A stretch of DNA of 64,000 bases from positions 193,432 through 257,431 of the forward strand of contig NZ_LISW01000006.1 in assembly GCF_001905735.1 (NCBI RefSeq), read 5' to 3'. Origin of the DNA: Streptomyces sp. CB01249 (lineage in GTDB: Bacteria > Actinomycetota > Actinomycetes > Streptomycetales > Streptomycetaceae). Both the position numbers and the translations under genes were made by a program. The notes beneath the pieces are model-generated. The model saw only the letters and a program-made list of their open reading frames with translations. It made no database searches and was not told the DNA's origin. Of the stretch, positions 62,661-64,000 are shown piece after piece (the stretch's first letter is position 1; the number at the start of each line of letters is the position of its first letter).

Positions 62661-63640
62661 CGCCGGCGGTGAAGGACGAAGTCTCCCGGCTTCCCGTGAC
62701 CCGGACCTGCTGCAGGAAGGCAGAGGTCTCGGCGATTCTCCGGTTCGCGGGCGGGCTCCACCTGGTGAGCGGCCGGATCGTGATCGAGGCGGAGCTGGAC
62801 ACCGCGATGGCGGCGCGCCGGCTCAAGCGGGACATCCTGGAGATCTTCGGGCACAGCTCGGAGCTCATCGTGATGGCCCCCGGCGGGCTGCGGCGCGGTT
62901 CGCGCTACGTCGTACGGGTGGTGGCGGGCGGCGACCAGCTGGCGCGCCAGACCGGCCTGGTCGACGGCCGGGGCCGCCCCATCCGCGGCCTCCCGCCGCA
63001 GGTGGTCTCGGGGGCCACCTGCGACGCCGAGGCCGCCTGGCGCGGGGCGTTCCTGGCGCACGGCTCGCTCACCGAGCCCGGCCGCTCCTCCTCGCTGGAG
63101 GTCACCTGCCCCGGCCCGGAGGCCGCGCTCGCCCTGGTCGGCGCCGCCCGCCGGCTCTCCATCGCGGCCAAGGCCCGCGAGGTGCGCGGGGTCGACCGGG
63201 TCGTCGTCCGCGACGGCGACGCGATCGGCGCCCTGCTCACCCGGCTCGGCGCCCATGAGTCGGTGCTGGCCTGGGAGGAGCGCCGGATGCGCCGCGAGGT
63301 CCGGGCCACGGCGAACCGCCTCGCCAACTTCGACGACGCGAACCTGCGCCGCTCCGCCCGGGCCGCGGTCGCCGCGGGCGCCCGGGTCGGCCGCGCCCTG
63401 GAGATCCTGGGCGAGGAGGTCCCGGAGCACCTGGCGGCCGCCGGGCGGCTGCGCATGGAGCACAAGCAGGCGTCGCTGGAGGAGCTGGGCGCCCTCGCCG
63501 ACCCGCCGCTGACCAAGGACGCGGTCGCGGGCCGCATCCGCCGGCTCCTCGCGATGGCCGACAAGCGGGCCCAGGACCTGGGCATCCCCGGCACGGAATC
63601 CACTCTCAGCGAAGAGCTGGCCGACGGTCTGGTCGGCTGA
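62651..63640 (+). CDS. whiA: Sporulation transcription factor WhiA
   Basis: A 329-residue WhiA. The N-terminal half is a degenerate LAGLIDADG homing-endonuclease fold (RTCCRKAEVSAILRFAGGLH, ... ARQTGLVDGRGRPIRGLPPQ, AEAAWRGAFLAHGSLTEPG) and the C-terminus a helix-turn-helix (LEELGALADPPLTKDAVAGR). In Streptomyces WhiA acts with WhiB to start sporulation septation; in other Gram-positives it affects division. It overlaps yvcK by 10 bp and is last in the uvrC-rapZ-yvcK-whiA unit, though developmental promoters inside the upstream genes are possible. Confidence 0.97.
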   Translation: MAMTPAVKDEVSRLPVTRTCCRKAEVSAILRFAGGLHLVSGRIVIEAELDTAMAARRLKRDILEIFGHSSELIVMAPGGLRRGSRYVVRVVAGGDQLARQTGLVDGRGRPIRGLPPQVVSGATCDAEAAWRGAFLAHGSLTEPGRSSSLEVTCPGPEAALALVGAARRLSIAAKAREVRGVDRVVVRDGDAIGALLTRLGAHESVLAWEERRMRREVRATANRLANFDDANLRRSARAAVAAGARVGRALEILGEEVPEHLAAAGRLRMEHKQASLEELGALADPPLTKDAVAGRIRRLLAMADKRAQDLGIPGTESTLSEELADGLVG

Positions 63641-63740
63641 GCCGTACCGGCGGTACGCGCCCCGCGAGGGGAACGGCCCGCCGACTCGCGGCCGTTGACG
63701 CTGCGTAATCGCCGCAGAGGGTGCCGTACGGCGCCCGGAG

Positions 63741-63768
63741 GCCCGTATTCCTACTGGGGAGTACGGGC
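63741..63768 (+). terminator. Possible whiA terminator
   Basis: GCCCGTA and TACGGGC pair around a 14-nt loop and are followed by a T-rich stretch (TTCCCGCGTTCTT). It lies in the 259-bp gap before gap; a -10-like TAGGGT at 63821-63826 is the only promoter element I can suggest there. Confidence 0.55.
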
Positions 63769-63899
63769 TTCCCGCGTTCTTACGGCACCGCTCGATGTCA
63801 CCCCGGCGGCTCCGGAGAGGTAGGGTCGGAGGCGGTCGGGGACATCCCATACAACTCGCCGGCGTCGAAAACCGGCGTACCTAACGAGGAGATCGGTTC

Positions 63900-64000
63900 G
63901 TGACGATCCGCGTAGGCATCAACGGCTTTGGCCGCATCGGTCGTAACTACTTCCGCGCGCTGCTGGAGCAGGGTGCGGACATCGAGATCGTGGCTGTCAA
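63900..64000 (+). CDS. gap: Glyceraldehyde-3-phosphate dehydrogenase, partial
   Basis: Only the first 33 codons lie in the window. They read V/M-TIRVGINGFGRIGRNYFRAL followed by LEQGADIEIVAV, the NAD-binding start of type I GAPDH with the GINGFGRIGR loop. The enzyme oxidises glyceraldehyde 3-phosphate in glycolysis. The GTG start has GAGGAG about 9 nt upstream. Position after whiA is the usual Streptomyces arrangement. The catalytic Cys is beyond the window. Confidence 0.95.
   Translation, partial: MTIRVGINGFGRIGRNYFRALLEQGADIEIVAV

Overview
The window is about 64 kb of high-GC actinobacterial chromosome, almost certainly a Streptomyces. The coding sequences have strong third-position G/C, many starts are GTG, many promoters look leaderless, and a mycothiol-type enzyme and a sporulation regulator (WhiA) are present. 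The gene set polA, rpsA, coaE, uvrB, uvrA, uvrC, rapZ, yvcK, whiA, gap is typical of the conserved Streptomyces core. I see no insertion sequence, prophage, CRISPR array or canonical tRNA or rRNA gene.

Layout. 1-5.2 kb: minus-strand branched-chain amino acid ABC transporter (livH partial, livK), a hotdog thioesterase and a molybdopterin oxidoreductase. 5.4-14.3 kb: polA, a DUF4184 membrane protein, a secreted lytic transglycosylase, hrpB and a methyltransferase. 14.5-20 kb: rpsA with a long leader, a PAC2 protein, coaE, a TPR protein, a small membrane protein and an ADP-ribosylglycohydrolase. 20-24 kb: a minus-strand operon of three secreted hydrolases. 24-34 kb: PucR regulator, methyltransferase, small lipoprotein, SPFH protein, an SNF2-SWIM pair and a TetR/HXXEE divergent pair. 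34-38 kb: a conserved protein of unknown function followed by a tRNA-like RNA, an aminotransferase with a divergent HxlR-type regulator, and a cupin. 38-43 kb: a kinase-like protein, psuG/psuK, a methyltransferase, ogt and a glycerophosphodiesterase. 43-55 kb: MHYT protein, uvrB, two TerD-type proteins, riboswitch-controlled terC, metallo-hydrolase, mycothiol enzyme and uvrA. 55-64 kb: Rieske lipoprotein, DNA-binding protein, secreted cysteine-protease pair, then uvrC-rapZ-yvcK-whiA and the start of gap.

How the genes work together. Nucleotide excision repair (uvrA, uvrB, uvrC), gap-filling polA, ogt and probably the SNF2-SWIM pair form a DNA-damage group. polA, ogt and uvrB share a promoter motif (TTGTCAGTGG-type box, 6-7 nt, TANNNT-type -10) resembling the RecA-NDp/PafBC element, each with exactly 6 nt between the -10 and the start codon; the SNF2 operon and, more weakly, uvrC have variants.

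The most unusual item is at 35023-35092, downstream of the unknown-function gene at 34111-34842. It is a complete circularly permuted tRNA-like fold whose acceptor stem is sealed by a C(UUCG)G loop, reminiscent of the tRNA-like module of YrlA-type bacterial Y RNAs. Other regulatory finds are a Mn2+-type (yybP-ykoY) riboswitch before terC with visible mutually exclusive helices, palindromic operators at the TetR and HxlR divergons, a GTTCAC cluster at the secreted-protease locus, and a thrice-repeated 10-mer upstream of livK.
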